From positions 7,978,001-8,042,000 of the forward strand of contig NC_020453.1 in NCBI RefSeq assembly GCF_000344805.1: a stretch of DNA of 64,000 nucleotides, written 5' to 3'. The notes below the pieces were generated by a model. That model had not been told where the DNA came from. It ran no database searches and worked only from the letters and a program-made list of their open reading frames with translations. Positions 28,191 through 36,462 of the stretch are shown one piece after another (the first letter of the stretch is position 1; each line of letters starts with the position of its first letter). Made by a program: the position numbers and the translations under genes. The DNA is from Bradyrhizobium oligotrophicum S58. Lineage in GTDB: Bacteria > Pseudomonadota > Alphaproteobacteria > Rhizobiales > Xanthobacteraceae.

Positions 28191-28582
28191 ACTGAAATCC
28201 TGCCTCTATGGGGTCTGCGTTGCAGCCGTAACTCGTGCTTTGGGTTTGCTGTTCCCGACGTGATGCACCGCAGCACCCGCGCCAGGCTCGAACTTCGGCG
28301 CCGGGCGGCGTCCGCCAGATGAGTGGGAGGCGAGCAAACTAGGGTTCAACGGCCAAAAACGCAGCAAAATAAGCGCTATCGCCCTTGAAGCGATCGGGCA
28401 GAGATATGGCTGGGGTGGAACGTTGTCAACGGCGCCCGACGCCCGGACCGCAGTCTGGAATCTGTCGCCGATTTCACGAAATTGACAGACTTTTCGCGTT
28501 GCCAAGGCACGGCGATTGGGCGAGTGTCCCGGCCGCCCTGAGGCCTCCCCTCGAGCCCCCTCTTCTAAACCAAGGATTTTCC
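28191..28582. promoter_or_regulatory. Divergent secA-parvulin control region
   Basis: 392 bp between two divergent starts. A locally AT-rich part (28345-28385, with AAAACGCAGCAAAATAAGCGC) and GAAATTGACAGACTTTTCGCG (near 28478), which includes TTGACA, are the best promoter candidates; for TTGACA no clear -10 follows at 16-18 nt. No gene is supported, although a frame continues upstream of the parvulin start. Confidence 0.35.
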
Positions 28583-29497
28583 ATGACCACGTCGTTCCCG
28601 GTTACGAAAACCGGCCTGCGCTTCGGCTTTGCCACCGCTCTCGCCGGCAGTCTCGCGTTGTCCCTGATGGTCCTGCCCGCGCGCGCAGCCGAAGACGCCA
28701 ACCCGGTGCTGGCCAAGGTGAACGGTGCCGAGATCCGCAAGAGCGACGTGGCGCTGGCCGAGGAAGAGCTTGGGCCGAGCCTCGCCCAGATGGATCCGGC
28801 GACCAAGGACGAGAACGTGCTGTCGTTCTTGATCGACATGAAGCTCGTCTCCAAGGCCGCCGAGGACAAGAAGGTCGCCGACAGCGAGGACTTCAAGAAG
28901 CGCCTCGCCTTCACCCGCAACCGCCTGCTGATGGACAGCCTGCTCGCCAGCGAGGGCAAGGCCGCGACCACGCCGGACGCGATGAAGAAGGTCTATGAGG
29001 AGGCCTCCAAGCAGATCGGCGGCGAGCAGGAGGTGCACGCGCGCCACATCCTGGTCGAGACCGAGGACGAGGCCAAGGCGGTCAAGGCCGAGCTCGCCAA
29101 GGGCGCCGATTTCGCCGAACTCGCCAAGAAGAAGTCCAAGGACCCCGGCGCATCGGACGGCGGCGACCTCGGCTTCTTCACCAAGGAGCAGATGGTGCCG
29201 GAATTCGCCAACGTCGCCTTCGGCATGGAACCGGGCAAGATCTCCGACCCGGTGAAGACCCAGTTCGGCTGGCACGTCATCAAGGTCGAAGAGAAGCGTA
29301 ACCGCAAGCCGCCGGAGTTCGACCAGGTCAAGAGCCAGATCGAGACCTATGTGACCCGCAAGGCCCAGGCCGACTACGTCGGCAAACTGCGCGAGGCCGC
29401 CAAGATCGAGCGCCTGGACAAGCCCGCCGCCGACGCCGCCAAGCCGGCGGACGCGAAGCCCGCGGACGCCAAGCCGGCCGAGCCGGCGAAGAAGTAA
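28583..29497 (+). CDS. Periplasmic parvulin-type peptidyl-prolyl isomerase
   Basis: A 304-residue secreted foldase. Signal peptide residues 1-35 end at PARAAEDAN. A SurA-like N-terminal helical part (VLAKVNGAEIRKSDV, about 40-150) is followed by the rotamase domain EVHARHILVETEDEAK ... KKSKDPGASDGGDLGFF ... PVKTQFGWHVIKVEEKR (about 155-255). The Lys/Ala/Pro tail repeats AKPADAKPADAKPAEPAKK. It should isomerise prolyl bonds of exported proteins, fitting its place opposite secA. ATG 28583 has AAGGA 8 nt upstream; the frame is open further up to 28385 but that includes the promoter region. Confidence 0.93.
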   Translation: MTTSFPVTKTGLRFGFATALAGSLALSLMVLPARAAEDANPVLAKVNGAEIRKSDVALAEEELGPSLAQMDPATKDENVLSFLIDMKLVSKAAEDKKVADSEDFKKRLAFTRNRLLMDSLLASEGKAATTPDAMKKVYEEASKQIGGEQEVHARHILVETEDEAKAVKAELAKGADFAELAKKKSKDPGASDGGDLGFFTKEQMVPEFANVAFGMEPGKISDPVKTQFGWHVIKVEEKRNRKPPEFDQVKSQIETYVTRKAQADYVGKLREAAKIERLDKPAADAAKPADAKPADAKPAEPAKK

Positions 29498-29566
29498 GCG
29501 GTTAGTTCAGAGCGCGGCGGCGGCTCGTCACACGGTTGTCAGAGAGCTGCAAGCCGCGTCACAAAA

Positions 29567-29689
29567 GGTGTCGTCCCCGCGAACGCGGGGACCCATACCG
29601 CGTGACGTCCGAAATGGGCACGCGGCCATTCCCGCGCTCCATAACTCAGCCCTGTGGTTATGGATCCCCGCTTTCGCGGGGATGACAGC
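29567..29689. repeat. Family A two-hairpin repeat, complete unit
   Basis: Left hairpin GGTGTCGTCCCCGCGAACGC... ending in GGACCCATACC (29567-29599), a ~50-bp spacer, then the inverted partner CCCTGTGGTTATGGATCCCC ... GCGGGGATGAC (29650-29685). It lies between the parvulin gene and argJ; no gene is present in the 276-bp gap. Confidence 0.8.
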
Positions 29690-29773
29690 GGTGTGTGGAG
29701 TCGCATCCACTCCCACAACGTCGATGAGGATGATACAGAGCGCTTCCCGCTCCTCCCCTGCCGGAAGCCCTCG

Positions 29774-31015
29774 ATGTCCTCAGCCGTTTCCCCGCTCGCC
29801 CCTACCGATGTCCCCGACATGCCCGCAATTGCGGGCGTCAAGCTCGCGACCGCGGCGGCCGGCATCCGCTACAAGAACCGCACCGACGTGCTGCTGGCGC
29901 TGCTCGATCCCGGGACCACCGTCGCCGGCGTGTTCACGCTGTCGAAATGCCCGTCGGCACCGGTCGAATGGTGCCGGGCCAAGCTGAAGGGCGGCAAGGC
30001 GCGCGCGCTGGTGGTCAACTCCGGCAACGCCAATGCCTTCACCGGCAAGACCGGCAAGCAATCGACCGCGCTGACGGCCGCGATCGCCGCCAAGGCGGTC
30101 GGCTGCAAGCAGGACGAGATCTTCCTGGCGTCGACCGGCGTCATCGGCGAGCCGCTCGACGCCACCAAGTTCGACGGCGTGCTCGAAGGCCTCGCCGGCA
30201 CCGCCGCGCCTGACGACTGGATGGGCGCGGCGCGCGCCATCATGACCACCGATACCTTCCCGAAAGTGGCGACCGCGACCGTCAAGCTCGGCAAGGCCAA
30301 GGTCACGATCAGCGGCATGGCCAAGGGCGCCGGCATGATCGCGCCGGACATGGCGACGATGCTGTCCTTCATCTTCACCGATGCGCCGATCTCGGCGCCG
30401 GCGCTGCAGGCGCTGCTCAAGGCCGGCGTCGAAGACACGTTCAACGCGGTGACCATCGACGGCGATACCTCGACCTCCGACACCCTGCTCGCTTTTGCGA
30501 CCGGCGCAGCGGCAGCCAAGGGCGCGCCGAAGATCAGCCGCGCCAGCGACCCACGCGCGAAAGCCTTCGTGAAAGCGTTCAACGCCGTGCTCGCCGATCT
30601 TGCCGAGCAGGTCGCGCGTGACGGCGAGGGCGCCCGCAAGCTGGTCGAGATCATCGTCGAGGGCGCCAAGAGCAAACCATCGGCGCGCAAGATCGCGATG
30701 TCGATCGCCAACTCGCCGCTGGTGAAGACCGCGATCGCCGGCGAGGACGCCAATTGGGGCCGCGTCGTCATGGCTGTCGGCAAGGCCGGCGAGCCGGCCG
30801 ATCGCGACAAGCTGTCGATCTCGTTCAACGGCATCCGCGTCGCCTCCAAAGGTGCGCGCGATCCGTCCTATGACGAGGCCGAAGTGTCGGAAGCGATGAA
30901 GGCGCAGAAGGTGCAGATCAAGGTCGCACTCGGCCTCGGCAAGGGCCGCGACCGTGTCCTGACCTGCGACCTGACCAAGGAATATGTCGCGATCAATGGC
31001 GACTACCGGTCCTGA
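29774..31015 (+). CDS. argJ: Bifunctional ornithine acetyltransferase / N-acetylglutamate synthase ArgJ
   Basis: ArgJ moves the acetyl group from N-acetylornithine to glutamate, recycling it in arginine synthesis; bifunctional forms also use acetyl-CoA. The 413-residue precursor self-cleaves before the Thr of [20 protein letters not shown], whose T becomes the N-terminal nucleophile of the beta chain. SGNANAFTG and [16 protein letters not shown] are further family blocks. ATG 29774 ([10 protein letters not shown]) gives the normal length; the open frame runs up through repeat DNA to 29654. Neighbouring parvulin and secA match the order in related genomes. Whether it is mono- or bifunctional cannot be told from sequence. 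Confidence 0.95.
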   Translation: MSSAVSPLAPTDVPDMPAIAGVKLATAAAGIRYKNRTDVLLALLDPGTTVAGVFTLSKCPSAPVEWCRAKLKGGKARALVVNSGNANAFTGKTGKQSTALTAAIAAKAVGCKQDEIFLASTGVIGEPLDATKFDGVLEGLAGTAAPDDWMGAARAIMTTDTFPKVATATVKLGKAKVTISGMAKGAGMIAPDMATMLSFIFTDAPISAPALQALLKAGVEDTFNAVTIDGDTSTSDTLLAFATGAAAAKGAPKISRASDPRAKAFVKAFNAVLADLAEQVARDGEGARKLVEIIVEGAKSKPSARKIAMSIANSPLVKTAIAGEDANWGRVVMAVGKAGEPADRDKLSISFNGIRVASKGARDPSYDEAEVSEAMKAQKVQIKVALGLGKGRDRVLTCDLTKEYVAINGDYRS

Positions 31016-31023
31016 GCCGAAGG

Positions 31024-31395
31024 TCAGAGTTGCTGGCTGACGTGGACGGTGACCTCGACCCCCTTGGTCACCGGCCGGTTGAGCGCATCGGCGCCGTGGC
31101 GCTCGTAGGAAAAATGGTCCTCGCCGACGAAACCAGGGCTCGACCTGTAGACGATATGTTGTCCCTGGACCGCGACGGTGCCGTGGACGGCAGACGACAG
31201 CAGGCGAGCACCGGACATCGGCCCGCGTGAGCCGAGGACGCTGATGCTGCAGCGCTTCCCGGTCTTGGCGTACATGTGCCCTTGAACAGTCTGGTTTTCC
31301 AACGTCCGGATCGACGGCACGACGCAATCTTCGGCCGAAGCCGCCGCCGAGAACGCCACGGTCAGCACACAGCACAGCACAGCACAGCACAGCAC
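31024..31395 (-). CDS. Small secreted beta-rich protein, phase-variable start
   Basis: The mature part (from about ASAEDCVVPS) is ~100 residues with an Ig/cadherin-like pattern (VHGTVAVQGQHIVYRSSPGF, FVGEDHFSYERHG) and two Cys. A hydrophobic signal sequence precedes it, LCCAVLCC...AFSAAASA. In the present allele this frame can only start at GTG 31395, which has no Shine-Dalgarno. The well-placed ATG 31420 (AAGGGA 6 nt upstream) is out of frame by one base because of a (GTGCT)5 tract at 31371-31395. Six or three copies would join ATG 31420 to this frame, giving a lipid-soluble leader MKGMIMIKCAVLCC. The gene is therefore probably OFF or very weak here. It follows a TadG-like gene on the same strand. 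Confidence 0.7.
   Translation of the reverse strand: MLCCAVLCCVLTVAFSAAASAEDCVVPSIRTLENQTVQGHMYAKTGKRCSISVLGSRGPMSGARLLSSAVHGTVAVQGQHIVYRSSPGFVGEDHFSYERHGADALNRPVTKGVEVTVHVSQQL
31371..31395 (-). repeat. Pentanucleotide tract (GTGCT)5 in a signal-peptide coding region
   Basis: Five perfect copies of GTGCT (AGCAC on the plus strand) fill 31371-31395, followed by a partial GTGTGCT. Five-base units shift the reading frame with every gain or loss, the hallmark of slipped-strand phase variation. The tract lies between ATG 31420 and the mature secreted protein. Confidence 0.9.
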
Positions 31396-31431
31396 ACTTG
31401 ATCATGATCATCCCCTTCATTACGTCCCTTC

Positions 31432-31467
31432 AGTTACAGAGCGTAATGTTACATTCCGTCGCGGAAT
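31432..31467 (-). promoter_or_regulatory. Dyad and direct repeats upstream of the phase-variable gene
   Basis: A perfect palindrome ATTCCG-TCG-CGGAAT (31453-31467) and, read on the minus strand, two TGTAAC hexamers 15 bp apart (31447-31452 and 31432-31437) lie just before the Shine-Dalgarno. A TTGACA is found further upstream on the minus strand, without a matching -10. Possible regulator sites; no known consensus is matched. Confidence 0.3.
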
Positions 31468-31504
31468 AGATCAATCCATCCTGTCAATTGCACTCCGGCA
31501 GCAA

Positions 31505-32833
31505 TCAACCCGCGATGCGTGCGTCCGCGACCGCCTTCTTGAACAGCGCGTTCATGGCGTCGGCGATGCCCTGGGTCGGCGACACCTCGAAATAGAACCC
31601 GTCCGATGCGCAGGCCTGCATCTTCTGCGCGATTTCGCTGTTCGGCGACGGGCCGAACGGTCCCTTGTTGAACGGATCGATCCAGCTCATGTACCAGTTG
31701 TTGGTCGGCAGCTGCAGATAGGTCGTGTAGAGCACGGCGATCTTGATGCCGCGGTTCTTGAGCGTGGTGCAGAGTGCCGGATTGATCGGCGACTGGCAGC
31801 GGTTGCCGCTGGCCTTCGGCTTCAGGCAGGCCGCATTGCTCTCGTCGGCGACGCCATCGGAGACGAAGAAGACATATTTCAGCGGCGAGCCGGTGGTGCC
31901 GTCGCCTGGCGTCGAGATCTCGTTGTTGATGGCGGGGAAGACCGTGGTGAACGGCGTGTCCTTGTCGGCCGTGTAGGCGTCGTTGTTGCCGTACACGCCC
32001 ATCAGGTCGATGTTGCCTGCGGCGCTCTTCGCGCTGGACAGGCTCGACGACAGCGAGAACAACGCCCGCAACCCGATCGTCTTCGACGCGGCGCCGAAAT
32101 CGTAGATCGCCATCCGGAACTGGCTGGAATAGGTCTGTGTCTGCTGCGCCGTATCCATCAGCTGCTGGGTAGCGCTGCGCAGCACGTCGATCCGGGTGGT
32201 CACGTTGAGCGTCTTGGCGAGATTGTAGTAGTTGTTGGAGTCGTTGTAGTCGTGGCAGGCGAAGGCACATTTGTCGGTGGTCGCGGCGACCATCTTGGCC
32301 ACGTCGGCCGGCGTCGCCGCCACGCCCATCGACGGCGAATTATCGAGCAGCAGATAGAAATCGATGTATTTCGGCATCGACGCCTTCGCCGTCGACGAGC
32401 CCTCCAGCGTCATCGTCTTGAACCCGACGATGTTCATGAACATCATGGGCACGGTGGCCGAGTACGACACGGTGGCGCTCAGAACCGAACCGGCTTTCTT
32501 CACCTCCGGTGTCAGGCTGTTCAGCGTGTAGCCTGATGTGCCGGACATGTTGCCGGTGAATATCTTCGCTGCATCGTCGTTGCCGGCAGAGATCACGCCG
32601 TCCGCAGTCATCGTGCCCGCGGCGATGAACGCCGGCGATGTCCTGGACACCGCGCCGACCGAGGCGGCGTCCACCGCCGCCTGCAGCTTGGCGCGCATCT
32701 GGTTGGCCCGGCTGTAGTCGACGCCGCAGCCGACCGCCGTGATCACCGGGACGCAGACGATGGCGAACGTCACTGCGACGTTGCCGCTGACGTCGCGGCT
32801 CAGGCGGGCGAGCAGGCTGGATAGAATTCGCAT
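31505..32833 (-). CDS. TadG-like pilus-assembly protein with von Willebrand A domain
   Basis: A 442-residue protein. The N-terminus has the TadE/F/G-type segment GNVAVTFAIVCVPVITAVGC, one transmembrane helix around residues 17-40 followed by DYSRANQMRAKLQAAVDAA, characteristic of Flp-pilus TadG proteins. A vWA domain follows with MIDAS start LLLDNSPSMG and later YVFFVSDGVAD. Such proteins are envelope-anchored and thought to help Tad pilus assembly or adhesion. No other tad genes are in the window, so this is an orphan copy. The phase-variable secreted protein lies 84 bp downstream on the same strand and may be co-transcribed. Confidence 0.87.
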   Translation of the reverse strand: MRILSSLLARLSRDVSGNVAVTFAIVCVPVITAVGCGVDYSRANQMRAKLQAAVDAASVGAVSRTSPAFIAAGTMTADGVISAGNDDAAKIFTGNMSGTSGYTLNSLTPEVKKAGSVLSATVSYSATVPMMFMNIVGFKTMTLEGSSTAKASMPKYIDFYLLLDNSPSMGVAATPADVAKMVAATTDKCAFACHDYNDSNNYYNLAKTLNVTTRIDVLRSATQQLMDTAQQTQTYSSQFRMAIYDFGAASKTIGLRALFSLSSSLSSAKSAAGNIDLMGVYGNNDAYTADKDTPFTTVFPAINNEISTPGDGTTGSPLKYVFFVSDGVADESNAACLKPKASGNRCQSPINPALCTTLKNRGIKIAVLYTTYLQLPTNNWYMSWIDPFNKGPFGPSPNSEIAQKMQACASDGFYFEVSPTQGIADAMNALFKKAVADARIAG

Positions 32834-33013
32834 GAAGGATGCCTAACGAACCATGAGGAGGTCACGGCGTTCACCCGTGAAAATACGCGCGAGCCGATTA
32901 AGGTTGGCTTATTTCAATCTTGGAAACAGGGCTCGAAACGGCCTAGGTTAAAATTCCATCAATGGGCGCTACAGGTCCTCGGACCCGCACTTCTCTCTCG
33001 AACAGACCGGATC

Positions 33014-33424
33014 ATGCCTGACCTTAAACTCACTCTCGTGGTCGCCTGCGCGCTCGTCGATGCCGACAATCGCGTGCTGCTGGCGCAGCGGCCGCCCGGC
33101 AAGTCGCTCGCAGGCCTCTGGGAATTTCCCGGCGGCAAGCTCGAGCCGGGGGAACGCCCCGAGGCCAGCCTGATCCGCGAGCTCGACGAGGAGCTCGGCA
33201 TCACCGTGCGCGAGGCGTGCCTGGCGCCGCTGACCTTCGCCAGCCACGCCTATGAGACGTTCCATCTGCTGATGCCGCTGTACATCTGCCGGCGCTGGGA
33301 AGGGCTGGTGACCGCTCGCGAGGGGCAGCAGCTCGCCTGGGTGCGGCCCAACAAGCTGCGCGACTACCCGATGCCGCCCGCGGACATCCCGCTGCTGCCG
33401 CATCTGATCGATCTGTTGATGTGA
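33014..33424 (+). CDS. mutT: 8-oxo-dGTP diphosphatase MutT
   Basis: A 136-residue Nudix hydrolase that removes oxidised dGTP from the nucleotide pool and prevents A:T to C:G mutations. The Nudix box GGKLEPGERPEASLIRELDEELGI is complete (G-x5-E-x7-REUxEExGU). The sequence LAQRPPGKSLAGLWEFPGGK is characteristic of MutT proper. In Bradyrhizobium it often lies downstream of argJ, as here with two genes inserted on the other strand. It starts at ATG 33014. Confidence 0.93.
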   Translation: MPDLKLTLVVACALVDADNRVLLAQRPPGKSLAGLWEFPGGKLEPGERPEASLIRELDEELGITVREACLAPLTFASHAYETFHLLMPLYICRRWEGLVTAREGQQLAWVRPNKLRDYPMPPADIPLLPHLIDLLM

Positions 33425-33449
33425 GCCCGGGATGGCGCCCGACCTCACT

Positions 33450-33538
33450 CGTCATGCGCGGACCTGATCCGCGCATCCATCCTCTTCCGAAAAGTCTCGA
33501 AGAGGATGGATCGCCGGTCAAGCCCGGCGATGACGGGG
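33450..33538. repeat. Palindromic repeat (family E) between convergent genes
   Basis: Ends CGTCATGCGCGG ... CCCGGCGATGACG, with perfect 12-bp inner arms ATCCATCCTCTT (33475-33486) and AAGAGGATGGAT (33500-33511). It fills the gap between mutT and the convergent methyltransferase and could serve both transcripts as a 3' hairpin. Confidence 0.75.
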
Positions 33539-33542
33539 GTTG

Positions 33543-34400
33543 TTACTCTTTGTCTCCCGCGCGCGGCGCACGCTTCACCGCCGCCTCCAGGCTCGCGGTC
33601 GCCGAGCCCGGCTTCAGCGGCTTCTGCTGGCTCTCATGCGGGGCCCAGCCCGACAACCAGATGATGTCGAAGGTGGCGCGGAGGCGGCCGTCGGGATCGG
33701 CGAAGCGCTCGGCATAGATCTCGGCCATGCGCAGGAGGGTCGCGCGGCGCATCGGGATGCGGCGGCGCTCGACCAGGCTGTTGGCGGCGCCCATGCGGCG
33801 AAGATCCTGCATCAGGCCGAACGCGCTGGCATAGCGGACCACGACCCGGTCGACATCGGTGACGGGCAGTGCGAAGCCTGCACGCTGCAGCAGCCCGCCG
33901 ACATCGCGCAGATCGGCGAACGGCGCGACGCGCGGCGACACGCCACCCTCGCATTCGGCTTCGGCGGCAGCGAAGGATTGCCGGAGCTCAGTCAGCGTAT
34001 CGCCGCCGATCATCGCCGCGAGCAGCAGGCCATCGGGACGCAGGGCGCGGCGGATCTGCACCAGATGGCCCGGCAGGTCGTTGACGAACTGGAATGCCAG
34101 CGCCGATAGCGCCAGATCGAGCGACTGCGGCGCAAGCGGCAGAGTTTCATCCGCCGTGCCCGGCGCGGCCAGGTGCGCCAGCTGCGAAAAGCCGCCCGCG
34201 AGGTACGGCCGCAGGCCTGCTCCGGGCGTCCAGATATCGGCCGCATCAACGAACGACCGGTTCACCGCGGCGAGGCGATCCGCGAGATCGTCGGCAACAC
34301 GCTCCAACAGGAAGGTCTCGGGCGCCTGCGCAGCCCGCCGCTGCCTGCGCGCAAGCAAGGAACGATCGAACAGAACGGGAGCAGAGGCGGACTGCATCAT
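33543..34400 (-). CDS. NDUFAF5/BioC-like SAM-dependent methyltransferase family protein
   Basis: A 285-residue protein starting (M)MQSASAPVLFDRSLLARRQR, with LLERVADDLADRL as expected for the alphaproteobacterial relatives of mitochondrial NDUFAF5, an assembly factor that hydroxylates an arginine of a complex I subunit. The Rossmann region is degenerate around motif I (FVDAADIWTPGAGLRPYL), but SALAFQFVNDLPGHLVQIRRAL and AAMIGGDTLTELRQSF match the family. It lies 78 bp from the divergent comF. Role in complex I assembly is inferred from the family; true methyl transfer is doubtful. Confidence 0.8.
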   Translation of the reverse strand: MMQSASAPVLFDRSLLARRQRRAAQAPETFLLERVADDLADRLAAVNRSFVDAADIWTPGAGLRPYLAGGFSQLAHLAAPGTADETLPLAPQSLDLALSALAFQFVNDLPGHLVQIRRALRPDGLLLAAMIGGDTLTELRQSFAAAEAECEGGVSPRVAPFADLRDVGGLLQRAGFALPVTDVDRVVVRYASAFGLMQDLRRMGAANSLVERRRIPMRRATLLRMAEIYAERFADPDGRLRATFDIIWLSGWAPHESQQKPLKPGSATASLEAAVKRAPRAGDKE

Positions 34401-34478
34401 CGAGGCTGGTTACGCCGTTCCTCGTGGCCGGGCAATGCGCGGCTTGAGCGTGGCTGGTCAGGGCGGTAGCTTCAACAC

Positions 34479-35282
34479 ATGGGTGTCAGGTTTGCTCCAA
34501 TCAGCGCCGGACGAGTTCGTGCAGTTGCCAGCGCGCTGCATGGCGGTCTCGCGCATGTTGCCAAGCTCGCGCTCGACATTGCTCTCCCCACCCTGTGCAT
34601 CGCCTGCCGCGAGCCGGTCGATGGTGAAGGCGTGTGCGCGGCGTGCTGGGGCCAATTGTCGTTCATCGAGCGGCCTTATTGCCCGAAGCTCGGCATTCCC
34701 TTCGTCTACGATCCCGGCCCCGAGCTGCTGTCGATGGAAGCGATCGCGGCCCCTCCGGCCTACGCACGGGCGCGCGCCGCCGTTCGCTATGACGAGGCCG
34801 CGCGCACGCTGGTGCACGCGCTCAAATACCAGGACCGGACCGATCTGGCGCCGATCATGGGCCGCTGGATGACCAGGGCCGGGCGCGAGCTGCTGGCCGA
34901 TGCCGACATGCTGGTCCCCGTGCCGCTGCACTGGCGGCGTGGCTTCAGCCGCCGCTACAACCAGTCCGGCGCGCTGGCGCGCGTGATCTCCCGCTGCAGC
35001 GGCGTCGGATTGCACGGCGACACGCTGCGCCGCGTGCGGGCGACCGAGCAGCAGGTCGGCCTGTCGCGGCCGCAACGCGCCAGCAATGTGCAGGGCGCAT
35101 TCCAGGTATCTTTAGACCGCCTGCACGCCGTTCAGGGGCGCCGCATCGTGCTGGTCGACGACGTCCTGACCACGGGTGCGACGGTGGATGCCTGCGCCCG
35201 GGCCTTGCTGCGCGCAAAGGCGGCGGAGGTCAGCGTGCTGGTCTTCGCCCGGGTTGTCGATGCCCCTCGCGCTCCCATATAA
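34479..35282 (+). CDS. comF: ComF-family phosphoribosyltransferase-like protein
   Basis: A 267-residue protein with an N-terminal zinc-type Cys pattern (CIACREPV ... CAACW) and a C-terminal type I PRT fold, with the PRPP loop VLVDDVLTTGAT and the preceding PVPLHWRRGFSRRYNQSG, both ComF hallmarks. ComF proteins are needed for DNA uptake in naturally competent bacteria, where they act on single-stranded DNA in the cytoplasm; in non-competent species their task is unknown. It heads a tight + strand cluster with grxC (29 bp), an amidase and DUF1178. Confidence 0.88.
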   Translation: MGVRFAPISAGRVRAVASALHGGLAHVAKLALDIALPTLCIACREPVDGEGVCAACWGQLSFIERPYCPKLGIPFVYDPGPELLSMEAIAAPPAYARARAAVRYDEAARTLVHALKYQDRTDLAPIMGRWMTRAGRELLADADMLVPVPLHWRRGFSRRYNQSGALARVISRCSGVGLHGDTLRRVRATEQQVGLSRPQRASNVQGAFQVSLDRLHAVQGRRIVLVDDVLTTGATVDACARALLRAKAAEVSVLVFARVVDAPRAPI

Positions 35283-35311
35283 TCGGGTGTTCCGTAACAG
35301 CTGAGCGCGAC

Positions 35312-35587
35312 ATGACCTCTGCGATTGAAATCTATACCCGTCCGGGGTGCGGCTACTGCACGGCCGCGAAATCGCTCCTGACCCGCAAGAAGGTTCCTTT
35401 CACCGAGCACGACGCGGGCAAGGATCCGACGATCCGGCAGCAGATGTATGATCGTGTCGGCCCGGGCTCGACCTTTCCGCAGATCTTCATCGGCAACGCC
35501 CATGTCGGCGGCTGCGACGATCTCTATGCGCTCGATCGTGAGGGCAGGCTCGACGCCATGCTGGCGGGAGACAAGGCAACATCATGA
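35312..35587 (+). CDS. grxC: Glutaredoxin 3 (dithiol)
   Basis: A 91-residue thioredoxin-fold protein that reduces disulfides with glutathione. Active site CGYC at residues 13-16, glutathione-binding TFPQIFIGNAHVGGCDDL near the C-terminus (cis-Pro). The stop overlaps the next ATG by four bases (ATGA), showing translational coupling to the amidase. Confidence 0.95.
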   Translation: MTSAIEIYTRPGCGYCTAAKSLLTRKKVPFTEHDAGKDPTIRQQMYDRVGPGSTFPQIFIGNAHVGGCDDLYALDREGRLDAMLAGDKATS

Positions 35588-36462
35588 GCAACGACCGCAG
35601 CTTTACCGCCGCCATGGTGCAGATGCGCACCTCGCTCCTGCCTGAGCCGAGCCTCGAGCAGGGCACCAGGCTGATCCGGGAAGCGGTCGCGCAAGGCGCC
35701 CAATACGTCCAGACGCCGGAAGTGAGCAACATGATGCAGCTCAACCGGACGGCACTGTTCGAGCAGCTCAAGAGCGAGGCGGACGATCCCTCGCTGAAGG
35801 CGTATCAGGCACTCGCCAAGGAACTGGGCATCCATCTGCACATCGGATCGCTGGCACTGCGCTTCTCGGCGGACAAGGCCGTGAACCGCTCCTTCCTGAT
35901 CGGGCCCGACGGCCAGGTGCTGGCGAGCTACGACAAGATCCACATGTTCGACATCGACCTGCCAGGCGGTGAGAGCTATCGCGAGTCCGCCAATTATCAG
36001 CCCGGCGAGACGGCCGTGATCTCCGATCTGCCCTGGGGCCGGCTGGGACTGACGATCTGCTACGACGTTCGCTTCCCGGCGCTGTATCGCGCGCTGGCCG
36101 AGAGCGGCGCCTCGTTCATCAGCGTGCCCTCCGCCTTCACCCGCAAGACCGGCGAGGCGCACTGGCACACGCTGCTGCGCGCCCGCGCCATCGAGACCGG
36201 CTGCTTCGTGTTCGCCGCCGCCCAATGCGGGCTGCACGAAAACAAGCGCGAGACCTTCGGCCATTCGCTGATCATCGATCCCTGGGGCGAGATTCTCGCC
36301 GAAGGCGGCGTGGAGCCTGGCGTGATCGTGGCGCGTATCGATCCCGCGCGGGTCGAGAGCGTTCGCCAGACGATTCCCTCGCTGCAGCACGGCCGCCGCT
36401 TCGGCATCGCCGATCCCAAGGCGGGCCCGGAGCATCTGCACCTGGTGCGGGGCTCGGCATGA
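35584..36462 (+). CDS. Carbon-nitrogen hydrolase, Nit1-type (deaminated glutathione amidase)
   Basis: A 292-residue nitrilase-superfamily amidase with the Glu-Lys-Cys triad in QTPEVSNMM (E46), SYDKIHMFDIDLPGG and LTICYDVRFPALY. The block IHMFDIDLPGG is typical of the Nit1/YbeM branch, whose mammalian and bacterial members hydrolyse deaminated glutathione. Co-translation with grxC fits a glutathione-related role. It also overlaps the following DUF1178 gene by four bases. Substrate assignment is by family resemblance. Confidence 0.88.
   Translation: MSNDRSFTAAMVQMRTSLLPEPSLEQGTRLIREAVAQGAQYVQTPEVSNMMQLNRTALFEQLKSEADDPSLKAYQALAKELGIHLHIGSLALRFSADKAVNRSFLIGPDGQVLASYDKIHMFDIDLPGGESYRESANYQPGETAVISDLPWGRLGLTICYDVRFPALYRALAESGASFISVPSAFTRKTGEAHWHTLLRARAIETGCFVFAAAQCGLHENKRETFGHSLIIDPWGEILAEGGVEPGVIVARIDPARVESVRQTIPSLQHGRRFGIADPKAGPEHLHLVRGSA

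Noticed and set aside
29780..31420. 546-codon frame reading from ATG 31420 through argJ on the minus strand
   Set aside because: Only its first codons (start, Shine-Dalgarno) are meaningful; after the GTGCT tract it becomes antisense to argJ. It is taken as the out-of-frame product of the phase-variable leader.
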